Origin: Gentiana macrophylla | Lineage: Eukaryota; Streptophyta; Magnoliopsida; Gentianales; Gentianaceae | Length of the DNA: 64,000 nucleotides | Direction of reading: 5' to 3' | Assembly: GCA_026214975.1 (NCBI GenBank) | Contig: CM047810.1 | Span: forward strand, 99,402,316 to 99,466,315 | Part shown: positions 33,401-43,550 of the stretch, one piece after another | Layout: every line of letters starts with the position of its first letter | How positions within the stretch are numbered: position 1 is the first letter of the stretch | The notes under the pieces: model-generated | The model's input: only the letters and a program-made list of their open reading frames with translations | Database searches by the model: none | What the model was told of the DNA's origin: nothing | Program-made: the position numbers and the translations under genes

Positions 33401-33559
33401 TTCAACATACTTTTTGCCAAAAGAGTTTTTCAGGGTGCATCTGAATACACAGCTTTGGCTTACTGGAAGTGGAAGTTTCCAGAAATTGATTGGAAAGACA
33501 TTGAAGAGGTTCAGACTACAAAGTTCAAGAGGTACAAGGCTGAATTAAGCAAAATGTAG
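30456..33559 (+). pseudogene. ORF3 (accessory protein) of E2, broken
   Basis: Starts MASSSSITQAGYEKSIATG. The frame stays the same over about 840 codons, apart from TAG at 30849, TGA at 31064 and TAG at 32316. One frameshift near 32900 moves the last ~220 codons to another frame, ending at 33557-33559. The N-terminal part (residues ~1-210) has FWKSAQYV, VNGKEVVITEKVIRKHL and a late NWAKYFF. Next come a basic stretch (RKKSTQITTSQRKKQK), a Glu/Asp-rich tract, an Asp/His run around 31745-31800, a Thr/Pro-rich linker, a coiled-coil-like part (about 32340-32600), and an Arg/Glu-rich helix (about 32660-32760). No signal or membrane segment. Function unknown. E1's ORF3 is its close relative. Confidence 0.78.
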
Positions 33560-33708
33560 TTTGTAACATTTGAATAAAGTTTTAGAACTTATTGCCCTAT
33601 GATGGATGAATAAAATTGCTGAATTTGTGTTCTGTTGTTTATTATGAAAATTTTGATTACTTATATTCAGGCTTATGAGGGTTTTGGCATCATCAAAAAG
33701 GGGGAAAT
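33560..33708 (+). other. 3' untranslated part and polypurine tract of E2
   Basis: After the ORF3 stop lies AT-rich text, then AAAAAGGGGGAAAT (33695-33708) directly before the LTR. Confidence 0.8.
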
Positions 33709-35010
33709 TGTTAGGAACATTTTATTATGTTTTGATGATGGCCATACCAGCTGTTATAGCAAGCCTGAAATAAGTTAGAACTCTCTGTATAAGTCTTTAC
33801 TTAGAGTCTGACATGTTGTATAAGTTGAGTCAGACAAGTATTGTACTAGTGGTAGGACGGCAAAGCAAAAACAGATATTCGGCAGAGTGAAGCCAGCCAA
33901 GCACCAGCAGAGAAGCAATGCCAAGACATTAAAGGTCGACTTGTAACCAAGGAAGTCTGTGATGACCTTGGACAAGTCTAAGTTATACTACAAGCGATGT
34001 ACATTAATATTCAAATATGGTGTACACTGATCTCACCCCAATCAAAGATCAGTGAAGTACAAAGATTCTCCTCAAACAGAAACAAAGAAGAAAACAAATT
34101 GAATCGGCAAAGCGGCACTCACTTTCGGGCCGAGTAAAGACGAAACGGTGAAGGAAAAGCTAAAACGGCTAAGTCAGAAGGATCACTCGACCGTTCTAAA
34201 AACGGCGAAGTATCACTTACCAGATCAGATTTAGTATACGTTGAAGATTCAGAAGATCATGCATTAAATGCACAATCAATAGAGGTTCAATCAAGGACGG
34301 ATTTTCTGCTATACGTTTGAAGAAAGAATCCGATCACTGAAATCAAGGAGAATGCAATTATAGTTGAAAAAAACATAAAAATCAAGTAAAAACTCTGTCA
34401 ATTTGAAAAGCCTTCTCTCTGAACTTAAAAGGAAACATCTAGTGATCAACTCAGATATCAGAGCTACAAAGTCATACTTGGGGCTGAGTTTGATCAACCA
34501 AGTGTGTGAATCACATTCACATCAAATCGAAGCAAATCGAATCGAGAGGCAATCTGAGAAGGAGTTGAATCTGTGATAGCTGTTGAAGGATTTTGATCTC
34601 AAGGAGCAGCAAGGAAGACTGAATTACTGAAACTGTTGCAGTCAAGGAGTGGTAGTCTTGTAGATTGTGAAACTTGGGAAGCCAAGGACAATCATACTAT
34701 TGTATCTGTGAAAACAATAGTGAATTCCTCTGATCATCACAGGAGAAGAGTGGATTAAGGGATTACACCACCCTGAACCACTATAAGCCTTGTGTCAATT
34801 TAATTTCTGCAATTTACTTTACAGCATTTATTTAATTTGCCTACACCATAACTTAATTCTATGATTGTCTAAACTGTTTTGAAAACAACATAGTAAGAAG
34901 GGATTTATCCGCTGCCCAAAAGCTTTTGAATAAAAGAAAAGTTTTTGAAACTCCACTATAGTCATTCACCCCCCCTCTGACTATAGTTTCACCCTTCTCT
35001 GGGACCAACA
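33709..35010 (+). repeat. 3' LTR of E2, TATA region deleted
   Basis: 1302 bp against 1407-1418 bp in E1. The missing ~110 bp near 34355 includes the GGCTATAAATAGAAGG promoter region. Ends TGTTAGGAAC and GGGACCAACA are intact. Confidence 0.88.
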
Positions 35011-35170
35011 AACACCAATCCCCTTGGCAACTTCATTTGCTCAATTGTCCAAACTTCTTAAATTACATGGAATTGTTGATACCAATGACTAGTCTGCTAA
35101 GTGAGCTCACCCAACATAGCATAGACTAATCCCCTTGGTGAATTCCAGTACACTGCTGATTATCAGTATC
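35011..35170 (-). other. Post-pol spacer of element D, part
   Basis: Minus-strand match to C 24040-24130 (GTGAGCTCAC, CCAAGGGGATT). The phrase CCAAGGGGATT occurs twice here (35019-35029 and 35130-35140), once on each side of the TGAGCTCAC block. E2 landed beside the second copy. Confidence 0.7.
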
Positions 35171-36151
35171 TCAGTCAAGTTTTATGATGCCAAGTTCAGT
35201 CCTTAACTTAGAAAATCTTTCACTATCCAATGGTTTTGTGAATATATCAGCAAGTTGATCTTCAGTAGGGATGTAAATAACCACCACATCTTTCTTTTCA
35301 ACATGATCTCTTATAAAATAATGTCTTACATCAATATGTTTGGTTCTTGAATGCAAAATAGGATTTTCTGTGATTGCAATTGCACTTGTATTGTCACACA
35401 TTATAGGAATTTCTCTTTCTTCAATTCATAATCCCTTAATTGTTGTCTTAACCATAGTATTAGTGCACAGCAACTTCCAGCAGCAATATATTCAACTTCA
35501 GTAGTGGAAGTTGATAGTGAATTCTGTTTCTTACTGAACCAGGAAACCAGTCTATTCCCATCAACTGACAGGTTCCTGTGGTGCTTTTTCTATCAATCTT
35601 GCATCCTGCATAATCAGAATCTGAGTAGGATATGACTTTGAAGCTTCCATCTTTTGAATACCATATCCCTACTCCCAAAGTATCTTTTAGATACTTGAGA
35701 ATCCTTTTGACTGCAGCTAAATGACTTTCTTTAGGTTTAGATTGAAATATTGCACAAACACCTACAGCAAAGGATATATCAGGTCTGCTGGAAGTGAGGT
35801 ACAACAGACTGCCTATCATTCTTCTGTATAAAGTCTGATCAACATCTTTGCCTTCTTTATCTTCATCCAATCTATTGTTGGTACACATTGGAGTTGATAC
35901 CTTGGTGCTATTTTCCATGCCAAATTTCTTCAGTAGCTCCTTGGTATACTTAGTTTGATGAATGAAGATTCCATCTTTCATTTGTTTGATTTGTAATCCC
36001 ATAAAGTAGTTCATTTCTCCCATCATGCTCATTTGGAACTTGCTTTTCATGAGATTAGCAAACTTTTCACATAGCAATTCATTTTCAGAACCAAAAATTA
36101 TGTCATCAACATAAATCTGTACCAACAGGGTGCTGTCCCCTTCATTGATTC
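35171..36151 (-). pseudogene. RT and RNase H of element D, distal part
   Basis: On the minus strand from the E1 target site: VQIYVDDIIFGSENELL (RT catalytic YVDD), then QMSMMGEMNYFMGLQ, SLLYLTSSRPDISFAVGV, and the RNase H start SYSDSDYAGCKIDRKSTTG with its Asp. The frame is lost near 35560-35400 around the EAEY segment. MCDNTSAIAITENPILHS opens again at 35401 and runs to the normal C-terminus KLRTELGIIKLD and stop at 35171. Upstream pol lies at 48000-50148. Confidence 0.9.
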
Positions 36152-37558
36152 TGTTAGGAACATTTTATTATGTTTTGATGATAGCCATACCAGCTGTTAT
36201 AGCAAGCCTAAAATAAGTTAGAATTCTCTGTATAAGTCCTTACTTAGAGTTTGACATGTTGTATAAGTTGAGTCAGACAAGTATTGTACTAGTTGGTAGG
36301 ACGGCAAAGCAAAAACAGATATTCGGCAGAGTGAATCCAGCCAAGCACCAGCAGAGAAGCAATGCAGACACTAAAGGTCTGACTTGTAACCAAGAAAGTC
36401 TGTGATGACCTTGGACAAGTCTAAGTCATACTACAAGTGAAGTATATTAATATTTAAATATGGTGTACACTGATCTCACCCCAATCTAAGATCAGTGAAG
36501 TACAAAGATTCTTCCTCAATCAAGCAAAGAAGAAAAGCGTGAACCGGCAAAGTAAACTTACTTTGGGTGAGTAAAGACGTAAACGGTAAAGGAAAAGCTA
36601 AACGGCTAAGACAGAAGGTTCACTTGACCGTTCTGAAAACGGCGAAGGAACACTTACCAGATCAGATTTAATATACGTTGATGTTTCAGAAGATCATGCA
36701 TTAAATGAACAATCATTAGAGGATCAATCAAGGACGGATTTTCTGCTATACGTTTGAAGAAAGAATCCGATCACTGAAATCAAGGGGAATACAATTAAGG
36801 GGGAATCAAGAATGAAATCAAGGATTATTCTCTCATTAATATATCCAACGGACGGAATTTCAAAAACCAAAGTTATTCAAGGCTATAAATAGAAGGCATT
36901 GACAGAAAAAGAATACAACGATTCAAAAAAAAAGCAGAAACTCTGTCAATTTGAAAAGCCTTCTATCTGAACTTACAACGATATATCCAGTGATCAACTC
37001 AAGTATCAGAAATACAAAGTCATATTCAGAACTGAGATTGATCAAGCAAGTGTGTGAATCACATTCACATCAAATCAAGCAAATCGAATCGAGAGGCAAC
37101 CGAGAAGGAGTTGAATCTGTGATATTTGTTGAAGGATTTTGATCTCAAAGAAGCGACAAAAAGAAGACCGAATCATCAAGTCATTGCGATCAAGGAGTGA
37201 TAGTCTTGTAGATTGTGAAGCTTGGGAAGCCAAGGACAATCATACTATTGTATCTGTGAAAACAATAGTGAATTCCTCCAATCATCACAGGAGAAGAGTG
37301 GATTGAGGGATTACACCACCCTGAACCACTATAAGCCTTGTGTCAATTTAATTTCTGTAATTTACTTTACAGCATTTATTTATTTAGCCTACATCATAAC
37401 TTATATCCGTGGATCGCTACACCGATTTGAAAACAAAGTAGTAAGAAGGGACTTATCCACTGCCCAAAAGCTTTTAAATAAGAGAAAAGTTTTTGAAACT
37501 CCACTATAGTCATTCACCCCCCCTCTGACTATAGTTTCACCCTTCTCTGGGACCAACA
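36152..37558 (+). repeat. 5' LTR of E1
   Basis: 1407 bp, TGTTAGGAAC to GGGACCAACA. TATA box GGCTATAAATAG at 36884-36890. Highly similar to the 3' LTR. Confidence 0.95.
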
Positions 37559-37573
37559 ATTGGTATCGGAGCA
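37559..37573 (+). other. Primer binding site of E1
   Basis: ATTGGTATCGGAGCA, a one-base variant of the tRNA-iMet complement. Confidence 0.88.
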
Positions 37574-37695
37574 GTGTTCCTAGTATCAGAACCTGTTCAG
37601 ATCTAATTTCTGGTAACAAGGAGATCACATATTTTCAAAGTAGTTTTCAAATCTGAGTTTTTCATACACTTACATTTATATCTTCAATTGCACTG

Positions 37696-39830
37696 ATGGA
37701 TTCCTCAAACTTCTTGTCAAAAGTACATGTTTTTAATGTTAATAATTTTGATGAATATAAAATAAGAATGCTATCTCATCTTGCAGCAACTCATAAAGAG
37801 ATGATGGATGTAATTAATGATGGACCAATCACAATCACTACTGTGGTAGGCACAGGAGCAGATCAAGGAAAGGAAATTGACAAACCTAAAAAGGATTGGA
37901 CCAAGGATGACAGGAGAAGAGCAAATCTGGACTATGTTGCAAAAGACATGATCTTGAAGACCCTAGACAGCAACATGTTCATGAGAATTAAAGACTGCAA
38001 AACACCAAAGGAGATGTGGGACAAGCTATCATTGATAAATGAAGGATCTGAAGCAGTTAAAGAAAACAAATTATCTCATTTGCAAAAGCGAAATTTGAGA
38101 ACTTTAAAATGAAGACTGGTGAATCCATTGATCAAATGGACAACAGATTCTCAAGCATCATCAATGAATTACAACAGCTTGGACACATATATCCCCAGAA
38201 AGAAGTATGCTTGAAGATATTGAGAGGACTACCTGAAAGATGGAAGATTATAACATCAGTAATCAGAGGAACAACAAATCTTGCAAGCACTGACACTCTG
38301 ACACTGATGTCCCAATTAAAAGCTCATGAATTCGAATTAAACGGCAAAGATGGTGCTCCGGCAGAGACACACAAAATCACTGCATTAGATGCACCTCAGC
38401 AAAGTAACTTTGCTGAATGCATCAGCAAAGAGACACAAGAACTAAAAGAACAGGTAGCTTTATTAGTTAAACGTTTTGACAGGTTTAAAAAGAAGCCATT
38501 CAAAGGAAATTCAACATCAAACAAAAAGTCAAGCTCAAACAGAGACTTGAAGAAGAAAGATGATGAATACAGATGTTTCAACTGCAATAAGAGAGGTCAC
38601 TTCAAGGTGATTGTCCCAAGACAATGACAAAGAAGATGAAAAGAAGAAATACTGAGAGCATCCGAAAAGAAAGAGCAAGAAAGCGGTTAAAGCGTAATCC
38701 AAAGTGAAAAGCATGAAGAATCATCTGATAATGACTCAGATGATAGTGATGAAGAAGACAGCTCAGAAAATGAAAAGGCATGCCTATGCCTCATGACCAA
38801 AGAATTGAATAAAGACAAAAGTGATAGCTCTGACACTGAGGAAATAAGCCTATGCTTAATGGCTAAAGAATCAGATAAAACTGAGGTAACATCTAGTTTC
38901 TGTTCTTCATCTAATGCATCCACATCTAATATTGCACAATCCTCTAGTCTCCCATTAGATACAGCTGACCTAGTCCAAAATCTCAAGACTAAATTTGATG
39001 AAATTGAAAAGAATCATGAAATTCTGGAAAAGGAATGCAAGTATCTAAGAAAAGAGAATAAGAGGTTAAAGAAAGAACTGGATGAAGCAAAGGCTGAATT
39101 AACTAGTAAGGAGACCCACTTAAATGATCAACAAAAGCGGATGATCATGCATCCGTTACTAAAAGATCGATTAAGAAAATCTCCTCACCAGTGAAGGTAT
39201 CCACTGCACCACTAAAAGCACCAGCTTACAAACCCCCAAAAAGGTTTGGATCCAGATCTGGTCTTGGCTACAACAGTCAGGATGAAAGTAGGAATAATGG
39301 TAAATATCATTCTAAATTCAGGACCACTAGTGGACCAAAATTTAGAAAAGGCGGAATCAGGGTTCCAGCAGATCATCTGTTCGGTGAAGTCAAAACCCAG
39401 TGTAGTGAAACAGCAAACTAAATCCTCATTCCAGTCAATCAAGAACTACAGCCATCTGAAAGGAAAAGGCAGACTCTATCCTTCAGAGGATGATTGGAAT
39501 GTTGTACCTCCAAAATACAAAAGGAAACCATTCCACAAAATGCATCATGTGTTTAAGAAAATCAACTGCATTCTAGACACATTAAGCAAGAAAGGTTTCA
39601 CAACTTGCATATTGGAAAGTGAAGAAGGATGTAAATGCACCAAAAGGTGGAGAAAAGTATCGAATATCTTCAAGAAAATACTAGAAGCTATTCTCGCCAT
39701 GCCTTACACATATGAAGTTGATGACTTCAATTATCCAAAAAGAAGACCTTTTGGATACACCCTTGGTATGGAAGGCATGATTGCTAACAGGTATGGACCC
39801 AAACAGTGTTGGGTACCTAAATTTAATTAA
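37696..39830 (+). pseudogene. Gag of E1, broken
   Basis: Starts MDSSNFLSKVHVFNVNNFDE. The UBN2-type domain (KDCKTPKEMWDKLSLI, then DNRFSSIINELQQLG) is split by a frameshift near 38095. A single zinc knuckle, CFNCNKRGHFK, is frameshifted at its last Cys near 38605. C and D have two knuckles here. A Ser/Asp-rich stretch and a coiled coil (KECKYLRKENKRLKKEL, about 39030-39080) follow. The end is GPKQCWVPKFN with TAA at 39828. Frame changes also occur near 38700, 39190 and 39400. Confidence 0.85.
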
Positions 39831-39842
39831 TCTGTTTTGTAG
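39828..39842 (+). promoter_or_regulatory. Gag stop followed by acceptor-like TCTGTTTTGTAG (E1)
   Basis: TAA, then TCTGTTTTGTAG, then the protease region GAT GAC TGG. Matches the layout at 20893-20908 in C and 50149-50164 in D. Confidence 0.45.
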
Positions 39843-42800
39843 GATGACTGGTACATAGGCAAAGTGGATGTTCAGACACATGATGACAGAAACAAGAAAT
39901 GGCTCACTGATTTCAAAGCTTTTGATGGACCCAAAGTCACATTTGGAGGTAAAGAAAACCCTGGCAAGATTAAGGGAAGGCACTATACTCAAGAACAATC
40001 TAAAGATTCAAAATGTGGCATATGTCAAGGGACTTAACTTCAACTGATGAGCATCGGTCATTCTGTGACAAAGGCTACAATGTGCACTTGACAAAGAAGG
40101 ATGCAAAGTAATTCACAGTCAAACCAACACAGTAGTTCTTGCAGGTAGAAGACAAGACAACATGTATGTGGTGGACTGGAGAACAGCCAAGGCAGAGACA
40201 TGTCTACTTGTCAAGAATAAACAATCAACAAGCTGGATTTGGCACAGAAGATTAAATCACCTGAATTTCAAGACCATCAACAAACTATCAAGAAGCAAGT
40301 TAGTTGAAGGCCTGCCAGAGATCACATTCAAGAAAGAGAGTCTATGTGATGCTTGTCAAAAAGGAAAACAAATAAAAAGCTCATTCAAGTCAAAGCCTCA
40401 TCAATCTACAACAAGAGTTCTACATCTATTGCACATGGACCTGTTTGGACCAGTCACACCAGTAAGTGTGAGTGGTAAGAAATACACTCTTGTAGTGGTG
40501 GATGACTTCTCAAAGTACACCTGGACCATTTTCATGAACAAGAAGAAAGAAACACTCAAGAAGCTGCCAGATTTGCTGAGAAGACTCCAAAATGAAAAAG
40601 AGCTAAAGATTATCAAGATCAGATCAGATAGAGGCACTGAATTTCTAAATGAAATTATCAGAACCTATTGTGAAGAAAATGGAGTGTTACATCAACTTTC
40701 TGCAGCAGGAACTCCACAACAAAATGGTGTAGCAGAAAGAAGAAACAGAACCATCAAGGAAGCAGTCAGGACAATGATAGCAGAAGCATGCTTACCAAAG
40801 AGATTTTGGGCTGAAGCAGCAAACACAGCATGCCATACACAAAACAGATCAATCATCAACAAACATCATGAAAAAACTCCATATGAAATATGGAATGGTA
40901 GAAAACCCAATATCTCATATTTTCATATGTTTGGATCAAAATGTTTTGTCTTAAACAGAATCACATTGATACCTTTGATGAGAAGGCTGATGAAGCAATC
41001 TTCATGGGATACTCAGACACCAGCAAAGCATTTAGAGTACTCAATAAAAGAACTTTGGTGATTGAAGAATCAATACATGTGGTTTTTTATGAACCAAATA
41101 CAAATGGTGAAGATCTTCAAGATCAAGAAGAGAAAGCACCACAGAGAGAAATATATACAAATGCAACCATACCAACTACTATCCTGAATCATCATTTTAA
41201 AGATCAAGAGGAGCCACATATCAATACAACAAATGAAGCACCTGAAGTTGAAGTTCATGCTCAGCATGAAGGTATGGAAGCACCAAGTGAAGATCAACTT
41301 CAACCAGATCTAAATTGGCTAAGAGACCATCCTGAAGAACAAGTCATTGGAGATATTCACACAGAGTCGAACGGAAGACAAGCTGGAGCACATGCTAACT
41401 TGCTTTCTATCACAAGTGGAACCCAAGACCATAGATGATGCAATCCAAGATGCAGATTGGATCACAACCATGCAAGAAGAACTAAATGAATTTGAAATAA
41501 ATGAAGTCTGGAACTTGTTGACAGACCTGAAATGGCCAACATCATTGGTGCAAAATGGGTATTCAGGAACAAGATGGATGAGCAAGGAACTGTTGTCAGA
41601 AACAAAGCTAGGCTAGTTGCAAAAGGCTATTCCCAAGCTGAAGGAATAGATTATGATGAAACATTTGCACCGAGAGCAAGATTGGAAGCAATCGACTCTT
41701 TCTAGCATTTCTTTGCACACAAAGACTTCAAAGTCTATCAAATGGATGTAAAGAGTGCATTCCTAAATGGACTTTTGGAAGAAGAAGTTTATGTAGAACA
41801 ACCCCCTGGTTTTCAAATTAAAGGAAAAGAAGACAAAGTATACAAACTCAAGAAGGCCCTCTATGGCCTCAAACAGGCACCTAGAGCCTAGTATGAAACA
41901 CTATCACAATTTCTGATCAAGAATGGATTCAACAAAGGAACTATTGACAAGACTCTATTCAAAGCTGGAGGAAGGAGCAAGCACATTCTTTGGTATAAAT
42001 CTATGTTGATGACATAATCTTTGGATCGAGAGGATGAAAAAGTTGTGTGAGAAATTTGCAAACCTAATGAAGAGCAAATTTCAGATGAGCATGATGGGAG
42101 AATTAAACTACTTCCTTGGCCTTCAAGTAAAGCAAATGAAGGATGGCATTTTCATTTGTCAAGCCAAGTATACAAGAGATTTGATACACAAGTATGGCAT
42201 GGATACAAGTGGCACAGCAGACACACCAATGTGTGCCAGAGTCATACTTGGAAAAGATGAAGGAGGAAAAGATGTTGATCAGAAAATGTATAGAGGAATT
42301 ATTGGATCATTATTATACTTAACTGCAAGCAGACCTGACATAGCATTTGCAGTAGGAGTGTGTGCAAGATTTCAAGCTCAACCAAAAGAATCACATCTTC
42401 TAGCAGCTAAAAGGATAATCAAATACTTGAAAAACACTATAAATGTTGGTATTTGGTATCCAAAAGATGGAGGATTTACATTGATATCATATTCAGACTC
42501 GACTATCGTTGGATGCAAAATAGATAGAAAAAGCACCTCTGGTACATGCCAAATGCTAGGGACCAGACTAGTCTCTTGGTTCAGTAAAAAGCAAAACTCC
42601 ATATCTACATCAACAGCCGAAGCAGAATATATAGCAGCAGGTAGCTGTTGTGCACAAGTACTTTGGATAAGACAACAGCTATGGGACTATGGAGTGGAAG
42701 AGAAAATAATTCCAATCATGTGTGATAATACAAGTGCAATATCTATTACAGAAAATCCAGTATTGCATTCAAGAACAAAGCACATAGATGTGAGGCATCA

Positions 42801-42948
42801 TTTTATCAGAGACCATGTTGAAAAGAGGGATGTCATCCTAAAACACATACCCACTGAAGATCAATTGGCTGACATCTTCACTAAACCACTCAGTTATGAA
42901 AGATTCAGTAAACTAAGAACTGAGTTAGGAATGATTGAAATTGAATAA
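39843..42948 (+). pseudogene. Pol of E1, broken
   Basis: The protease start is scrambled: the DSGCSRHMT motif is only partly readable near 39862. The pre-integrase and integrase are open from 40162 (WHRRLNH, CDACQKGK, HMDLFGP, IRSDRGTEF, NGVAERRN) to a frameshift near 40955. RT starts near 41440 and shifts at 41365 and 41520. [10 protein letters not shown] keeps its Asp (about 41745), a TAG interrupts at about 41889, and YVDDIIFG is readable near 42003. 42034-42948 is open: RT end plus RNase H, with SYSDSTIVG where SYSDSDYAG is usual and TAEAEYIAAG intact. It ends at the normal stop. Confidence 0.9.
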
Positions 42949-43550
42949 GTATCAAAAAGCGGCTAGCTCGCAGAATCGGCTAAGTGACTTCATTAAGCGG
43001 TACGACCTTTGCCGTTACGGGGAGATGCGACAAGTAAGGGCATGGTATCCATGAAGGTAACTTAAGCGATTGTTAGGAAGCAGATTACATGGAGCGGCTC
43101 GATGAAGAACCTATTGGAACGGTTAAGTGACCAGCGAAGGCACTTCACCGAAATAAAGACTTGGACAAATTAAAAGTGTGAACAAAATCAATTCTGATTA
43201 CACGTGGCGAATAAAGAAATTATGGAGGATTATTCTGTACACACGTGGCGATCTACTTATGATCATGGAGGTATTTATATTATTTTTCGAATTATAAACT
43301 CCTCGATTCCCGGGCTCTATCATTACTTGCCTCAAACCACACCCCCATTCCACTCGAATATCGCGATTTTCATACACAAAATCACGCCATTTTGCCACAA
43401 AATCCTTCCATATTCAAAACCACGTTCACACTATAAAAACAAGACTTAGAGATTTTCAGAAATCTTTACGCTTTCTTGCCAATTACAAACCCTACTCTTG
43501 TTTCTATTGCAAACTCAAGATCATTGTCAAAACTTCTCTCCCTTTCAAAA
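42949..43550 (+). promoter_or_regulatory. Spacer with internal promoter before ORF3 (E1)
   Basis: No gene. Two ACACGTGGC boxes (43200-43208 and 43241-43249), then a TATA box CTATAAAAAC (43432-43439), then ~110 bp of leader to ATG at 43551 (CAAAAATGGC). Matches E2's spacer with scattered changes. Confidence 0.6.

Larger units (their letters stand above)
29013..35010 (+). mobile_element. Copia element E2, internally deleted
   Basis: Begins TGTTAGGAACATTTTATT and ends GGGACCAACA, the ends of the E family. After 163 bp of 5' LTR, it jumps to the last part of pol. So the rest of the LTR, gag, protease, integrase and most of RT are missing. ORF3, the polypurine tract and the 3' LTR follow. Flanking bases AAGAC (29008-29012) and AACAC (35011-35015) are a worn target duplication in D. 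Confidence 0.87.
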
